A stretch of DNA of 64,000 nucleotides from Alloscardovia macacae (GCF_002259705.1 NZ_MWWT01000008.1:177808-241807); one strand, 5' to 3'. Shown: positions 37,983 through 49,543, numbered from the stretch's first letter. The notes: generated from the letters alone by a model not told the origin. Made by a program: numbers and translations.

Positions 37983-39176
37983 ATGGGCCAGTGGCTACTC
38001 GAATGGGCGAAGAAGGAAGTCGTTCTCCTCGTCGCTACCCTTCTCGCGATTATCTCGTGCTTCATCGTTCTGCCAGACGCGCAGTACGCTGAGTATGTCC
38101 ACTGGAACACACTCGCGCAGCTCGTCTCTCTCATGCTCGTGGTGGCCGGGCTTCAGCGCATCGGAGTCTTCCGCATTATCGCCTCGAAGCTGCTGCAGAA
38201 AGCTTCTACCTCTCGCATGGTTATCCTCGTGCTCGTATGCCTCACCTTCTTCTCCGGCATGCTCGTCACAAATGACGTGGCTCTCGTCACTTTCGTGCCT
38301 TTCGCCATCTCGGTTCTTATCATGGCGAACAGAGACGAGTGGGCTCCACTCGTGGTCACTCTCATGACCCTCGGAGCGAACCTCGGCGCCATGCTTACCC
38401 CTATAGGTAATGCGCATAACCTCTATCTCAAAGCTCTTCTGAAGATGCCTACCATGGAGATGATAGGCATTATGGCTCCCTATACCATCGCCTCGGGCAT
38501 TATGCTCGTGCTCGTCATCTGGCTGGCCTTTGATAACAAATCTATGGATGAGGTCACCGCAGATACCGACCTCGAGAAGGCCGTTCTCGCCCCATCACCG
38601 CATAAGACACAGCCAGATGAGATTCGCATTATGGGCTACGGCGCAGGCTATGGCGGCTGGCGCACGTGGGTGTACGCGGCTCTGTTCGTGGTCTGCTTGC
38701 TCGGCGTGGGAGACGTTATTCCGCTGTGGCTCATGATGGTCATCGTCTGTGCCACCATGATCTTCACCGACCATCGTGTGTTCAGGAACATCGACTGGGG
38801 ACTGCCGCTCACCTTCGCCATGTTCTTCATCTTCATAGGGAATATGAAGCGCGTTCCCGAGTTTTATACGCTGGCTGAGCATTTCGTTCAGTTCGACCCG
38901 CTCGGCATCTCCGTGCTGACCTCGCAGTTCATCTCGAATATGCCGACGACGCTACTCCTGTCTGGCTTCTCGCACGCGTGGACAGAGCTTATCATCGGCA
39001 CGAATCTCGGCGGCCTCGGTACGCTCATCGCCTCGATGGCATCGCTCGTCTCGTACCGCAGCATCGTCTCGAAGTTCCCGGATAAGAAGGGCCGTTACCT
39101 GGCCATCTACACGGGCATGAACCTCGCTTTCCTCGTCGTGCTCATGCCGCTCGCGTACTTCATTCTGTCCCTGTAA
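37983..39176 (+). CDS. SLC13/ArsB-NhaD superfamily anion permease
   Basis: The 397-residue membrane protein has about ten helices and ion-transporter superfamily motifs: FFSGMLVTNDVALVTFVPFA and TLGANLGAMLTPIGNAHNLYL in the first half, and LTSQFISNMPTTLLLSGF in the second, the paired helix-turn signatures of the superfamily. Members move dicarboxylates, arsenite or Na+/H+; the substrate here is not readable. AAAGGAG precedes the ATG. It stands alone, convergent with dnaG. Confidence 0.82.
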   Translation: MGQWLLEWAKKEVVLLVATLLAIISCFIVLPDAQYAEYVHWNTLAQLVSLMLVVAGLQRIGVFRIIASKLLQKASTSRMVILVLVCLTFFSGMLVTNDVALVTFVPFAISVLIMANRDEWAPLVVTLMTLGANLGAMLTPIGNAHNLYLKALLKMPTMEMIGIMAPYTIASGIMLVLVIWLAFDNKSMDEVTADTDLEKAVLAPSPHKTQPDEIRIMGYGAGYGGWRTWVYAALFVVCLLGVGDVIPLWLMMVIVCATMIFTDHRVFRNIDWGLPLTFAMFFIFIGNMKRVPEFYTLAEHFVQFDPLGISVLTSQFISNMPTTLLLSGFSHAWTELIIGTNLGGLGTLIASMASLVSYRSIVSKFPDKKGRYLAIYTGMNLAFLVVLMPLAYFILSL

Positions 39177-39195
39177 CCTGAGGTCAATTTCTCCT

Positions 39196-41253
39196 CTACC
39201 GCATCTGCCCCGCGCCCGCATCCGCGCGCCGCTTTTCCAGCGCTGTAATCTGCTGGAGCAGCGCGAGCTTCTGTGTGCCATCCGTTGTCTTATTCATCTG
39301 CACGCGTAGCGCGGCGATGCCCCGCATCATGTCCCCGTCCAGCAGCCGAGAGGCCACCTGAGCAGCGAATTCCCTCTGAGCAGCGCTCGGAACCGGAGCA
39401 CCACCCATCGCAGCCCCTTGCGAAGCCCTCGCCGAGGAGACCGAGTCGTCTTCCACAGGAATTGGCAGCTGCATCACAGCCAGCGCATCTAAAGCCGGAG
39501 CCACGAGCGGGCCTCCCGCCTGAGCGAGCCTATCCACCCACTGCGCGGGCGAGGTCCCAGCATCCGGCAGACCGCCCGCCACGAGGACGGCGCGGTACAG
39601 GTCGCGGAAGACCGGAATGGTGAAAGTGGCCTCCGTCATCTGCGCAAAAGCGGCCGCGTCCAGAGCCCACGGTATCTGCACGAGCACGCAGAGCATCTGC
39701 TGCTCCGCGGTAAAAACGGAATCATCCGCATGCATCTCGTAGTAGTTCACGCGCTCGGCATTAAAACGCTCGAGGGACACACGGTCGAGCGGCCCCGTGA
39801 AGTCCGGCGCATTCAGCACAGACGAGCCCGAGCCCGACGAGGCATACTGCCGGTTCGGCGCGAACGCATCTTCATTCCGGACCCCAGCTGAACGGCGAGC
39901 GTGGTACACTTCTTCGCGCATCTCGCGGATATCCACGCCTATCTCGCGCGCCGCATCCTGCGCATAGCCTTCGAGCAGCGAGATGTCACGAATCTGCGCG
40001 ATGATAGGCGCCACAGCCTTCATAGCCCCCACGCGCCCAGCCACGTACTGCGTATCAAACCGCGCGATGCTCGTGCGAACTATCCACTCCACGAGGTGCT
40101 GCTTTCCTGCGATGAGCTCGCGCACGGCCTCATCCCCGTACTGGATGCGCAGGTCGCACGGGTCGAGATTCTCGCGGGCTATGGCCACGAAAGTCTGCGT
40201 GAGAAATGCCGTATCCAGCTGGAAGGCGCGCAGGGCAGCCTTCTGCCCCGCCGCATCGCCATCAAAGGTAAAGACCACACCCGAGCCCTGCGTAGGACCG
40301 ACGAATTTATAATTATTCAGCGAATTATCCGAGATGAGACGGCGGATGATCTTCGCATGCTCCTCGCCGAAAGCAGTACCGCACGTGGCCACAGCATTCG
40401 TCACGCCCGCCAGATGGCAGGCCATCACATCCGTATACCCTTCCACCACTACGACCTGGCGCTTCTGGGCTATGCTCGTCTTCGCGAGGTCGATGCCGTA
40501 GAGCACGCGGTTCTTATGGTAGAGCGCAGTATCTGCCGTGTTTATATACTTTCCCGGGTTCGTGTCATCGTCGTAGAGCTTGCGCGCGCCGAAGCCGATG
40601 ACCTGGCCGGTCGTGTCGCGGATAGGCCACGTGGCCCGGCCGCGGAAGTAGTCATACACTCCCCCACGCTGGTTCGCTCGAGCCAGGCCCGCGTCTATCA
40701 TCTCCTGATTCGTAAAGCCTTTCGAAGCCAGATGCCGCGTGAGTTCATCCCAGCCGCGCGGCGCATATCCGCAGCCGAAGCGTTCGCAGTCCGCTTGAGT
40801 GAAAGTGCGTCCGCCGAGCAGCTGGCGTGCAGGCAGCGCTTCTTTCGTCATGAGCTGGCTCATAAAGAATTTCTGTGCAGCCGCGTTTGCTTCGAGCAGA
40901 CGGGAGCGCGTGGTGCCACGCCGCGTCTGGTCTGCCATGTGCGCGCTCTGGTCGTAATGCAGCTCGATGCGATACCGGTCTGCGAGATACTGCACGGCTT
41001 CCGGAAACTCGATGCCCTCGGAACGCTGCACGAATTCGAAAACGTCGCCGCCCAGTCCGCATCCGAAGCATTTCCAGTGGTTCGTGGCCACGTTCACGTT
41101 AAAGCTCGGCGTTTTTTCATCATGGAACGGGCACAGGCCTTTCCACGCGTTCGAGCCGGCATGCTGGAGCGTCACGCTGGCGGACACGACGTCGTAGAGG
41201 TCCGCCGCCTCGCGCACCTTTTCGATGTCCTCCTTCACGATCCGTCCTGGCAT
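39196..41253 (-). CDS. dnaG: DNA primase
   Basis: DnaG lays down RNA primers at the replication fork. The 685-residue protein begins with the CHC2 zinc finger (GLCPFHDEKTPSFNV then WKCFGCGLGGDV), followed by a catalytic core with LSARAFYHKNRVLYGID-type region near residue 245 and the TOPRIM motifs VVVVEGYTDVMACHLAG and VVFTFDGDAAGQKAAL. The C-terminal helicase-binding region is Ala-rich. GAGGAG precedes the ATG. dgt lies farther along on the same strand, separated by the plus-strand acn-gltA-icd operon. Confidence 0.94.
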   Translation of the reverse strand: MPGRIVKEDIEKVREAADLYDVVSASVTLQHAGSNAWKGLCPFHDEKTPSFNVNVATNHWKCFGCGLGGDVFEFVQRSEGIEFPEAVQYLADRYRIELHYDQSAHMADQTRRGTTRSRLLEANAAAQKFFMSQLMTKEALPARQLLGGRTFTQADCERFGCGYAPRGWDELTRHLASKGFTNQEMIDAGLARANQRGGVYDYFRGRATWPIRDTTGQVIGFGARKLYDDDTNPGKYINTADTALYHKNRVLYGIDLAKTSIAQKRQVVVVEGYTDVMACHLAGVTNAVATCGTAFGEEHAKIIRRLISDNSLNNYKFVGPTQGSGVVFTFDGDAAGQKAALRAFQLDTAFLTQTFVAIARENLDPCDLRIQYGDEAVRELIAGKQHLVEWIVRTSIARFDTQYVAGRVGAMKAVAPIIAQIRDISLLEGYAQDAAREIGVDIREMREEVYHARRSAGVRNEDAFAPNRQYASSGSGSSVLNAPDFTGPLDRVSLERFNAERVNYYEMHADDSVFTAEQQMLCVLVQIPWALDAAAFAQMTEATFTIPVFRDLYRAVLVAGGLPDAGTSPAQWVDRLAQAGGPLVAPALDALAVMQLPIPVEDDSVSSARASQGAAMGGAPVPSAAQREFAAQVASRLLDGDMMRGIAALRVQMNKTTDGTQKLALLQQITALEKRRADAGAGQMR

Positions 41254-41377
41254 GGCTGCTCCTCGTTTCCGCGTTCATCTGTACTGTCCTAGTATACGCG
41301 AGCTTGCGTATGGCCAATTTCCGTTTTCCCTTCGCGAACCGCGTTCACGTGGTCGTCTCACATAGTTAACACAAAAA

Positions 41378-41423
41378 TGTCCAGTTAATGGACACGTAAC
41401 ATGTGGCGTAACTTTTCTGGACA
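41378..41423 (+). promoter_or_regulatory. Putative operator upstream of acn (TGTCCA motifs)
   Basis: A palindrome TGTCCAGTTAATGGACA (41378-41394) and a further half-site TGGACA (41418-41423) lie 57-102 bases before the acn start. The rest of 41254-41479 shows no gene. The regulator is unknown; the repeated half-sites suggest a dimeric repressor or activator controlling the acn-gltA-icd operon. Confidence 0.5.
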
Positions 41424-41479
41424 TAAACTAACGAAATCTATCCGAACTTGCTACGACGCAGCACTGGAGGGAGTCAGCT

Positions 41480-44287
41480 ATGACATATAGAAAGACAGTA
41501 GATGTCACACTTCGAGACAGCTCTGTGAACTCGGCCGAATCGACGCAGTCGGCGCGCTCTGATGCACGCTACACGTACTACAGCATCGCCGAAGCCTGCC
41601 GCGAGCGCGGCGTGGATGTGCACACTCTGCCCTACAGTCTGAGGATTCTTCTCGAAAGTCTGCTGCGTAAAGGCACTCGCGACGCTGAAAGTGGCGAGTA
41701 TACCGCGGAGACTGCTGCTCACATCGACGCTCTCGTCCACTATGATGCAGCTGCTCCTTCGGGCGAGGTTCCTTTTAAGCCGAGCCGCATCGTGCTCCAG
41801 GACTTTACAGGAGTGCCTGTGGTCGTGGACCTCGCCTCCATGCGCGACGCCATCGTGGCTCATGGCGGTAAGGCTGAGGATATTAATCCAGAGATTCCTG
41901 TGGACCTGGTCATCGACCACTCGGTTCAAGTGGATGTGGCAGGACGTACGGATGCACTGCGTCTGAACATGCAGCGCGAATTCGAGCGTAATGCTGAACG
42001 CTATGAGTTTCTCAAATGGGCAGAAAAGTCCTTCGAAAACTACCGCGTCGTCCCTCCTGCCACAGGCATTATCCACCAGGTGAACATCGAGTTCCTCTCC
42101 GATGTCATCCTCCACAAGGACGGCTTGGCTTTCCCGGACTCCATGTTCGGCACAGACAGCCACACCACCATGATTAACGGCCTTGGTGTGCTCGGCTGGG
42201 GTGTGGGCGGTATCGAAGCGGAGGCTGCCATGCTCGGCGAAGCCTCGTACTTCCCTGTGCCGGAAGTCATCGGCGTGCATCTGACCGGCGAGCTTCCTGC
42301 CTGCGCCACGGCCACGGATCTGGCATTACGCCTCACGAACATACTGCGCGAAGCGAAGGTGGTCGGCAAATTCGTGGAGTATTTCGGACCGGGCCTGAGC
42401 ACACTGAGCCTGGCAGACCGCGCCACCATAGCGAACATGGCTCCAGAATATGGCGCCACCTGCGGATACTTCCCTATCGATGCGGAGACGCTGCGCTACA
42501 TGCAGCTGACGAACCGCGCAGAAGAAACCATCGCTCTCGTGGATGCCTATGCGCACGCGAATGACCTCTTCTACGATGCCTCGCATGACACCTCGGATTC
42601 CTCCGCAGATGCCTCCGTGGATGCCTCCGCACCTACCCCACGCTATACGAAGGTCATCGAGCTGGACCTCAGCACAGTCTTCCCGAGCATTTCCGGCCCG
42701 AAGCGCCCACAGGACCTCATTCCACTCAGCCGCGCGAAGCAGGTATTCCGCGAAAGCCTCACGCGCGAGTCAGGAGTCCAGGGATTCGGCCTGAGTGCAG
42801 AGGAGATAGACAAGACCGCTACTGCCACCATCGACGGCCGCGACTATGAGATGAAGACCGGCCATGTGGCCATAGCCGCCATCACCTCGTGCACGAATAC
42901 GTCGAATCCATACGTGCTCATGTCTGCCGGCCTGCTCGCGAGGAATGCTGTGCGCCGAGGCCTCAGCGTCTCCCCGACAGTAAAAACCTCGCTGGCTCCA
43001 GGAAGCAAGGTGGTCACCGGGTATCTGAAAAACTCAGGACTGCAGGACTTCCTCGACCAGCTGGGATTCCAGGTGGTGGGATACGGCTGCACGACATGCA
43101 TAGGAAATTCTGGTCCCCTAAGCGACGAAGTCTCGAAAGCCATCACAGACAGCGACCTGCTCGTCAGCGGCGTGCTCTCCGGAAACCGGAACTTCGAAGG
43201 CCGCATTAATCCTCTCGTGAAAGCGAACTTCCTGGCTAGCCCGCCACTGGTCGTGGCCTACGCGCTGGCAGGCACCACGGACATCGACCTGACCACAGAG
43301 CCGCTGGGCACAGACAGCACGACGGGCGAGCCAGTGTATCTGAAGGACCTCATGCCAGATAAGGCGGAAGTGGACGACTACGTGCGCCGCTTCGTCACGC
43401 GAGACCTCTTCGCTCAGGAATACAGCCGCGTCTTCGACGATAACGAAGCATGGAATGCCATAGAAACCGCCGACGGCCAGACGTACGCGTGGAACGAGGA
43501 CTCCACCTACATCCAGAACCCGCCATACTTCGACTCTCTCGACGAGCCGCTCGCCGTGAACACCGAGGCTCTCCAGAACCTCACCCCACTCGCGAAGTTC
43601 GGAGACACCGTCACGACCGACCACATCTCTCCCGCCGGAGCCATCGCACTGAATTCGCCAGCAGGCCGGTACCTCACCGACCACGCTGTAACCCATCGCG
43701 ACTTTAACTCCTACGGCAGCCGCCGCGGAAACCACGAAGTCATGATGCGCGGCACCTTCGCGAACATCCGCATCACGAATGAGCTCGCCGACGGAAAAGT
43801 GGGCGGATATACCACACGCCACGGCGAGCTGACCACCATGTATGACGCCGCCATGGCCTATAAGAAGGAGGGCGTGGGCACCCTCGTCATAGCCGGAAAA
43901 GACTACGGCATGGGTTCTTCGCGCGACTGGGCAGCGAAGGGCACGGGACTGCTCGGCGTGAAAGCAGTGCTCGCGGAAAGCTTCGAGCGCATTCACCGCT
44001 CGAACCTCGTCATGATGGGCATACTGCCCCTGCAGTTCATGGACGGAATGAGCGCGGAAAAATTGGGCTTAACCGGACACGAAACGTATGACATCGCGCT
44101 GAGCGAGACCCCGCGCATTCACGACGTCGTCACCGTCACCGCCACGAGCACGGACAGCGAGGGCAGGCCACGCGTCACGCAGTTCAGCGCACTCGTACGG
44201 TTCGACGCGCAGGCGGACATCGAGTATTACACGAACGGCGGCATCCTGCCGATGGTCGTCCGTAAAAAGTTAGGAGCGACAGCATGA
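41480..44287 (+). CDS. acn: Aconitate hydratase
   Basis: Aconitase isomerises citrate to isocitrate with a [4Fe-4S] cluster. The 935-residue protein is of the AcnA/IRP1 type: [40 protein letters not shown], cluster cysteines in [12 protein letters not shown] and [13 protein letters not shown], and the C-terminal swivel with [14 protein letters not shown] and [15 protein letters not shown]. An Asp/Ser/Ala-rich insert (near residues 370-385) is unusual. GAGGGAG precedes the ATG. It overlaps gltA by four bases. Confidence 0.95.
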   Translation: MTYRKTVDVTLRDSSVNSAESTQSARSDARYTYYSIAEACRERGVDVHTLPYSLRILLESLLRKGTRDAESGEYTAETAAHIDALVHYDAAAPSGEVPFKPSRIVLQDFTGVPVVVDLASMRDAIVAHGGKAEDINPEIPVDLVIDHSVQVDVAGRTDALRLNMQREFERNAERYEFLKWAEKSFENYRVVPPATGIIHQVNIEFLSDVILHKDGLAFPDSMFGTDSHTTMINGLGVLGWGVGGIEAEAAMLGEASYFPVPEVIGVHLTGELPACATATDLALRLTNILREAKVVGKFVEYFGPGLSTLSLADRATIANMAPEYGATCGYFPIDAETLRYMQLTNRAEETIALVDAYAHANDLFYDASHDTSDSSADASVDASAPTPRYTKVIELDLSTVFPSISGPKRPQDLIPLSRAKQVFRESLTRESGVQGFGLSAEEIDKTATATIDGRDYEMKTGHVAIAAITSCTNTSNPYVLMSAGLLARNAVRRGLSVSPTVKTSLAPGSKVVTGYLKNSGLQDFLDQLGFQVVGYGCTTCIGNSGPLSDEVSKAITDSDLLVSGVLSGNRNFEGRINPLVKANFLASPPLVVAYALAGTTDIDLTTEPLGTDSTTGEPVYLKDLMPDKAEVDDYVRRFVTRDLFAQEYSRVFDDNEAWNAIETADGQTYAWNEDSTYIQNPPYFDSLDEPLAVNTEALQNLTPLAKFGDTVTTDHISPAGAIALNSPAGRYLTDHAVTHRDFNSYGSRRGNHEVMMRGTFANIRITNELADGKVGGYTTRHGELTTMYDAAMAYKKEGVGTLVIAGKDYGMGSSRDWAAKGTGLLGVKAVLAESFERIHRSNLVMMGILPLQFMDGMSAEKLGLTGHETYDIALSETPRIHDVVTVTATSTDSEGRPRVTQFSALVRFDAQADIEYYTNGGILPMVVRKKLGATA

Positions 44288-45459
44288 ACGCAGCACACAC
44301 GCCGGCCACACACACGCCGGCCGCACAGACGCCGGCCGCAAACGGCATGAAGGACATGATCGCCTGCCAGACGCGCATCAGCTCTATCGTGGACGACCGT
44401 CTGGCCTACGCGGGATATGACATCAGCGAACTCATGGAGAATAACGCGAGCTTCGAGGAGGTCATCTACCTGCTGTGGAATCTGCATCTGCCCACGCAGG
44501 TGGAGCTAAACCATTTCGTGCGCGAGCTGCGCGCAAATTACGAGATTTCCGACGCCGTCGAGCAGTGCATCCTCATTCAGTCGCGCCGGCATCTGCATCC
44601 CATGAGCGTACTGCGCTCCACCGTCAGCCTGCTCGGCGTCTATAACGTGCGCGCCGAGGATACGTCCGTAGACGCGCGGTACGACCAGAGCATCCAGCTC
44701 ATGGCGAAGATGCCCACCATCATCGCCACGTTCGCGAGGCTGCGTCGAGGCCTCGTTCCGCTCGCACCTCGTACGGACCTGTCCTTTGCTGCCAATTTCC
44801 TCTACATGCTTACCGGCCACGAGCCGACCGCACTCGAAGAGGAGGCGATGAATAAGGCGCTGATCCTCCACGCGGACCACGAGCTGAACGCCTCCACCTT
44901 CGCCGCACGCGTGTGCGCCTCCACCTTAAGCGACATCTACTCCTGCGTGACCACCGCCATAGGAACCCTCAAAGGCCCCCTGCACGGTGGAGCAAACGAA
45001 CGCGTCTTCGAGATGCTCACCGAGATTCGCGAGCGCGTGGACGCCGGAGGAAGCGTGAGCGACTACCTCGGTCAGAAGCTCAGTAGCGAAGAGAAAATCA
45101 TGGGCTTCGGCCATCGGGTCTATAAGACGCGCGACCCGCGTGAACAGTATCTGCGCGCCATGGCCGAAGAGCTCACCACCGGCACAGAAAACGCCGTGTG
45201 GTATGAGCTTTCGCGCGAGATAGAAGACTACATGAAGAACACGAAGGGCCTCATCCCGAACGTGGACTTCTACTCGGCCACGGTGTACCACACTCTGGGC
45301 ATAGACCGAGACATCTTCACCCTCATCTTCGCCATGAGCCGCGTGTCCGGATGGATAGCCCATATCCAGGAGCAGCAGAAGCATAACAAACTCATCCGCC
45401 CGCGCTCGCAGTATGTGGGGCTGAGCGGGCTGACATATGAGGCTGTGGGGCGGCGGTAG
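44284..45459 (+). CDS. gltA: Citrate synthase
   Basis: It condenses acetyl-CoA and oxaloacetate. The 391-residue Gram-positive-type enzyme has active-site regions [30 protein letters not shown] and [14 protein letters not shown], and a C-terminal ARG-type segment with IRPRSQYVG. The first 22 residues are a His/Thr/Pro/Ala repeat coded by ACACACGCCGGCC-like units, so true translation could also begin at the Met in [10 protein letters not shown]. The start ATGA overlaps the acn stop. With acn and icd it makes 2-oxoglutarate. Confidence 0.94.
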   Translation: MNAAHTPATHTPAAQTPAANGMKDMIACQTRISSIVDDRLAYAGYDISELMENNASFEEVIYLLWNLHLPTQVELNHFVRELRANYEISDAVEQCILIQSRRHLHPMSVLRSTVSLLGVYNVRAEDTSVDARYDQSIQLMAKMPTIIATFARLRRGLVPLAPRTDLSFAANFLYMLTGHEPTALEEEAMNKALILHADHELNASTFAARVCASTLSDIYSCVTTAIGTLKGPLHGGANERVFEMLTEIRERVDAGGSVSDYLGQKLSSEEKIMGFGHRVYKTRDPREQYLRAMAEELTTGTENAVWYELSREIEDYMKNTKGLIPNVDFYSATVYHTLGIDRDIFTLIFAMSRVSGWIAHIQEQQKHNKLIRPRSQYVGLSGLTYEAVGRR

Positions 45460-45542
45460 ACGCATTCTCGTCCACCCTACCCCGAAAGTTTTTTGCATCT
45501 CGAACCGTCTACTCACTCCCCCTCCCGAAAGGAGATATAACC

Positions 45543-46754
45543 ATGACGAAAATCCGCATGACCCCCGACGGCACGCTCGCCGTCCCCGACACCCCAGAAA
45601 TCCCGTACATCGAAGGCGACGGCATCGGCCAGGATATCTGGGAGGCGTCGCGTCGCGTCTTCGATGCTGCCGTGGCCGCCGCGTACCCCGGCACCAGCAC
45701 CGGCACACCTCAGGGCGAAGGCCAGCGTCGCATCCTGTGGCGCCGCGTTCTGGCAGGCCACGCTGCCCTCGCTGAAACGGGAGAAAGTCTACCGGCCGAG
45801 ACTCTTGAGGTCATCCGCGAGGACCTCGTGGCCATCAAGGGACCTCTCGAAACTCCCGTGGGGAAGGGCATGCGCTCGCTGAATGTGGCTCTGCGTCAGG
45901 AGCTCGACCTCTACGCCTGCGTGCGTCCGGTACGCTACTTCCCCGGCATCGAAAGCCCGCTGAAGCATCCCGAGCTCACGGACATTACCATCTTCCGCGA
46001 GAATACAGAGGACATTTATGCCGGCATCGAGTGGAACGCGGGCACTCCTGAGGTTCAGCGGGTCCTTGACTTTCTCCGCAGTGAGATGGGCGTGACGAAG
46101 ATCCGCTTCCCGCATTCGAGCAGCATCGGCATTAAGCCTATCTCGCGCGAGGGCAGCGAGCGTCTCATCCACGCGGCCATCGAGTACGCGCTCGCTCACT
46201 CGCTAACGAACGTCACGCTCGTACATAAGGGGAATATTCAGAAGTTTACGGAGGGTGGTTTCCGCCGCTGGGGCTACGAGCTGGCTGAGCGCGAGTACGC
46301 AGATGCGCTCGCGGATGGCCGTCTCGTGGTCAGCGACGTCATCGCGGATAATTTCCTGCAGCAGATCCTCCTGCATCCGGACCGCTTCGACGTGGTCGCG
46401 CTCACGAATCTGAACGGCGACTACGCCTCGGATGCTCTGGCCGCGCAGGTGGGCGGCATTGGCATCTCGCCGGGCGCGAATATCAACTATTCGTCCGGTC
46501 ACGCCGTTTTCGAGGCGACGCACGGCACCGCTCCAGACATCGCCGGTCAGGGGCTGGCGAACCCGTCCTCGCTGCTGCTGTCCGGCGCTATGCTGCTGGA
46601 GTACATCGGCTGGAGCGAGGCCGCGGACAGGCTTCGTTCCGCTCTGGCTTCTGCTTTTGCTTCTGGCCAATTCACCCGCGACTTAGCACCGTCCTCATCC
46701 GTCGCGCTGAGCACGCAGGACTTCGCTGATGCGGTGATTACTCACATACGATAG
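45543..46754 (+). CDS. icd: NADP-type isocitrate dehydrogenase
   Basis: It decarboxylates isocitrate to 2-oxoglutarate with NADPH formation. The 403-residue protein is of the E. coli type: [45 protein letters not shown] with the substrate-binding serine and arginines, [15 protein letters not shown], and [17 protein letters not shown] with the adenine-binding region. AAAGGAGA precedes the ATG. Third gene of acn-gltA-icd; its 3' end overlaps the convergent dgt gene by 17 bases. Confidence 0.94.
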   Translation: MTKIRMTPDGTLAVPDTPEIPYIEGDGIGQDIWEASRRVFDAAVAAAYPGTSTGTPQGEGQRRILWRRVLAGHAALAETGESLPAETLEVIREDLVAIKGPLETPVGKGMRSLNVALRQELDLYACVRPVRYFPGIESPLKHPELTDITIFRENTEDIYAGIEWNAGTPEVQRVLDFLRSEMGVTKIRFPHSSSIGIKPISREGSERLIHAAIEYALAHSLTNVTLVHKGNIQKFTEGGFRRWGYELAEREYADALADGRLVVSDVIADNFLQQILLHPDRFDVVALTNLNGDYASDALAAQVGGIGISPGANINYSSGHAVFEATHGTAPDIAGQGLANPSSLLLSGAMLLEYIGWSEAADRLRSALASAFASGQFTRDLAPSSSVALSTQDFADAVITHIR

Positions 46755-48036
46755 CATGCAGGCTGATGGCCGAGTTATCCGTCAGGCTCGCCACCTGATC
46801 CACTGCTACGCGCAGACGCTCCTCATCGCTGCCTGCTGCGAGCCAGTCATCGAGGAAGACTGGCTCGAGCAGGTAGCTCGGCTCCGCTCCCCCATCCATG
46901 AGCACAGTGACGAGGTCTTCGATGATCTTCGTCTGCTTCGCGCGGAATGGCTCATGCTCGCGCGGTTCCATGACCGCATAGACGGCTATCCCCTTCAAAT
47001 ACATGATTTCGTAGCTCGTCTCTTCGGGGATGACCACATTCGCACTGTACCGGATGAGATCTCCCTGCCCGTAGGCCTCACGCGTGGCAGATTCCACCGA
47101 GTTCGCGAAACGACCTATCATATTCGAGGTCACGTTTTTCAGCATGGCTAAGTCGCGACGGGAAGAATTGAAATCATGAGGAACGAGGCCTGCGCTCTCC
47201 AGCCTCTCATACGCCTGAACGAGCTTATCCGCATCCCAGCGCTCGCCGTACCAGCTGCGCACGCTCTGCACGACGGCGTCGATGACATCCGCGGCATGCA
47301 GGTCCGGCGCGTCGATGGACTGGCCCACGATGGCGTCCTCCACGTCATGCACAGAATACCCGATGTCATCAGCTAAATCCATAATCTGCGCTTCCATCGG
47401 CTTCGCGAATGCCGGCGCCTTACTGCCCGCCTTCAGCCACTCGAAGACCTCACGGTCATCCTCGTAGACGCAGAATTTATTCCCCTTCGGGCCATCCGGA
47501 TGCAGCTGCCCCTGAGCGCGCGTCCACGGATACTTCGTCGCCGCGTCGAGAGCTGCACGGGTCAGATTCACGCCCGCCGAGCGGCCATCCGCATGAAAGA
47601 CTTTCGGCTCGAGGCGCGTAAGCAGGCGGAAAGTCTGAGCGTTCCCCTCAAATCCGCCGATGGACTCAGACAGCTTCATCAGCACGCTTTCCCCATTATG
47701 CCCGAAAGGCGGATGTCCGAGGTCATGCGCGAGGCAAGCGCAGTCCACCACATCCGGATTACAGCCGAAAATCTCCGCTATCTGGCGGCCTATCTGCGCC
47801 ACTTCCAGCGTGTGGGTGAGCCGCGTGCGAGCGAAATCATCCGTGCCCGCTACGAGGATCTGCGTCTTCGCGCCGAGCCTCCTCAGCGCAGACGAGTGCA
47901 CCACGCGCGCACGGTCGCGCTCGAAGGCGGTGCGATTCCTCGACTTCGAGTCCTCGTGCGCCCAGCGCTCCGTATCATGCTGCGTGTACCCATCCGTGCG
48001 CCCTCCGGCTACGTGGGTGCGTGATGGAATACTCAT
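46738..48036 (-). CDS. dgt: dGTPase-like deoxynucleotide triphosphohydrolase (HD domain)
   Basis: The 432-residue protein hydrolyses dNTPs to nucleoside and triphosphate. HD-domain ligands are visible in [17 protein letters not shown] and [16 protein letters not shown], with [17 protein letters not shown] as the downstream metal/substrate segment and [20 protein letters not shown] near the start. Its start overlaps the alr stop (ATGA), indicating coupled translation. Its 3' end overlaps icd on the other strand. Confidence 0.92.
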   Translation of the reverse strand: MSIPSRTHVAGGRTDGYTQHDTERWAHEDSKSRNRTAFERDRARVVHSSALRRLGAKTQILVAGTDDFARTRLTHTLEVAQIGRQIAEIFGCNPDVVDCACLAHDLGHPPFGHNGESVLMKLSESIGGFEGNAQTFRLLTRLEPKVFHADGRSAGVNLTRAALDAATKYPWTRAQGQLHPDGPKGNKFCVYEDDREVFEWLKAGSKAPAFAKPMEAQIMDLADDIGYSVHDVEDAIVGQSIDAPDLHAADVIDAVVQSVRSWYGERWDADKLVQAYERLESAGLVPHDFNSSRRDLAMLKNVTSNMIGRFANSVESATREAYGQGDLIRYSANVVIPEETSYEIMYLKGIAVYAVMEPREHEPFRAKQTKIIEDLVTVLMDGGAEPSYLLEPVFLDDWLAAGSDEERLRVAVDQVASLTDNSAISLHAIVCE

Positions 48037-49460
48037 GACACGATTCTTCCCGACGTCGTAGGCGCTTCACCTGGCACACTCGTCCACGTGGACTCGATGA
48101 GATGAATATCTTCTGGACTGAGCACCTTCTGCGCCCCGAAGTACAGGCGCGGGATGCGATTTCTCAAGCACGTGAAAATCTCATAGCTGATGGTATCTGC
48201 CGACCGCGCCCAGTCATCCGCCGTCGGCTCTCCGAAGACAGCGCCACGCCCCGGGCCAAAGAGCTTCACCGTGTCACCCTCATGGATGCCGAGCTCAGCG
48301 GCATTTCCCTCGAGGTCCAGAACCGACTGGTCCATGCACACGCGGCCCGCGATGTGCACCACCTTCGTGGACCCGTCCGCCAGCCGCACAGCCACTGGCC
48401 CACCCTTATGCGTGGTGCGCTGTGAGCCGAGCGGGTTAAAGCCCGATGCACTGCGGTGAATGCCATCCGCATATCCCACAGGCATGTCAGCTGTACTCGT
48501 ATCCTGCTCGGTGATATACGTGCGGCCGTAGGAGATGCCATGGCCTGCCGGGAGATCCTTAATAGTGCCGAGCTGTGCCTGCAGCGTCATGGCTGGCCTT
48601 ATGCCGAAGTCTTCCGGCGTACCCATGCCACGGTCTGGCTCGTAGCCATACAGACCTATACCTGGGCGCACGAGCTCGAAATAAATCTCTGGACGCGTCA
48701 GCGTGGCAGCAGTGTTCGCCAGGTGGCGGATCCGCGGTCGAATACCCGCTTCCCTCATCTTTTCCACCATGGCATTAAAGTTCTGTATCTGGCTGTCCGT
48801 CGCTTCGCGCGCTTCTTCGCTCTCCGGCGCATCGGCCACAGCGAGGTGGCTCATCACGCCCACGACGTCGAGGAGAGCCTCACCCGAAACGGAAGAATTG
48901 GCCTTCAGAAGCGCTATCGCGTCATCCAGCTCGTCCGCAGTAAAGCCGTTCCGTCCGAAGCCCGTCTCTATCTGCACGTGCACGCGCGCGGTCTTCCCCA
49001 CAGCACGCGCGGCCGCAGCGACGCGCTCGACGTCCCGCAGCGACCCTACGGCGATGTCCACATCCGCCACGATGAGCTTCTCAAACGGCGAGGTAAGCGC
49101 CGAAAACATCCAGCTCAGAATCCGAGCGCGGTCCGGACCTATGCCCGCACGCCGCAGTGCCAATGCCTCTCGCGCCTGCGCCACGCCCAGCCAGGTCGCT
49201 CCCCCAGCCAGGGCTGCGAGCGCGGTCGGAATGAGCCCGTGCCCATACGCATCCGCCTTTACCACGCCCATGACTTCCGGCGCCGGCACGCTCTGCTCGG
49301 CCGCACGCGTGCGCGTGTAGCGTACCATATGCGCCATGTTCGCCGCGAGCACGTCGAGCTCGACGAGCGCCTGCGCCGGATATGCGCGCAGTGCCGCCTC
49401 GTATGCTTTACGTCCGCGCTCACTCGGGATATCTGGAAGGTCTACTGCTGTAAGAGTCAT
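48033..49460 (-). CDS. alr: Alanine racemase
   Basis: Alr supplies D-alanine for peptidoglycan. The PLP lysine is in MGVVKADAYGHGL, and the second catalytic residue region in HGISYGRTYIT followed by MPVGYADGIHRSA; RVCMDQSVLDLEG is also typical. At 475 residues it is about 100 longer than usual, with an N-terminal extension (MTLTAVDLPDIPSERGRKAY) and a C-terminal tail. The ribosome binding site is weak. It heads the alr-dgt pair. Confidence 0.93.
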   Translation of the reverse strand: MTLTAVDLPDIPSERGRKAYEAALRAYPAQALVELDVLAANMAHMVRYTRTRAAEQSVPAPEVMGVVKADAYGHGLIPTALAALAGGATWLGVAQAREALALRRAGIGPDRARILSWMFSALTSPFEKLIVADVDIAVGSLRDVERVAAAARAVGKTARVHVQIETGFGRNGFTADELDDAIALLKANSSVSGEALLDVVGVMSHLAVADAPESEEAREATDSQIQNFNAMVEKMREAGIRPRIRHLANTAATLTRPEIYFELVRPGIGLYGYEPDRGMGTPEDFGIRPAMTLQAQLGTIKDLPAGHGISYGRTYITEQDTSTADMPVGYADGIHRSASGFNPLGSQRTTHKGGPVAVRLADGSTKVVHIAGRVCMDQSVLDLEGNAAELGIHEGDTVKLFGPGRGAVFGEPTADDWARSADTISYEIFTCLRNRIPRLYFGAQKVLSPEDIHLIESTWTSVPGEAPTTSGRIVS

Positions 49461-49506
49461 GCTTCTATCGTGGTCGTTTCGTGTGTCGTTCTGTGTGCTG
49501 TTACGA

Positions 49507-49543
49507 AGAATTGCGCAGATTCTTTACGAAACTGCGCAATTCT
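49507..49543 (-). terminator. Hairpin between luxS and alr
   Basis: A perfect 12-bp stem AGAATTGCGCAG / CTGCGCAATTCT with a 13-base loop, 47 bases before alr. It may end luxS transcription, but no T run follows. Confidence 0.5.

Noticed and set aside
39901..41292. 463-codon open frame antisense to dnaG
   Set aside because: Opposite-strand shadow of a well-supported DNA primase gene.
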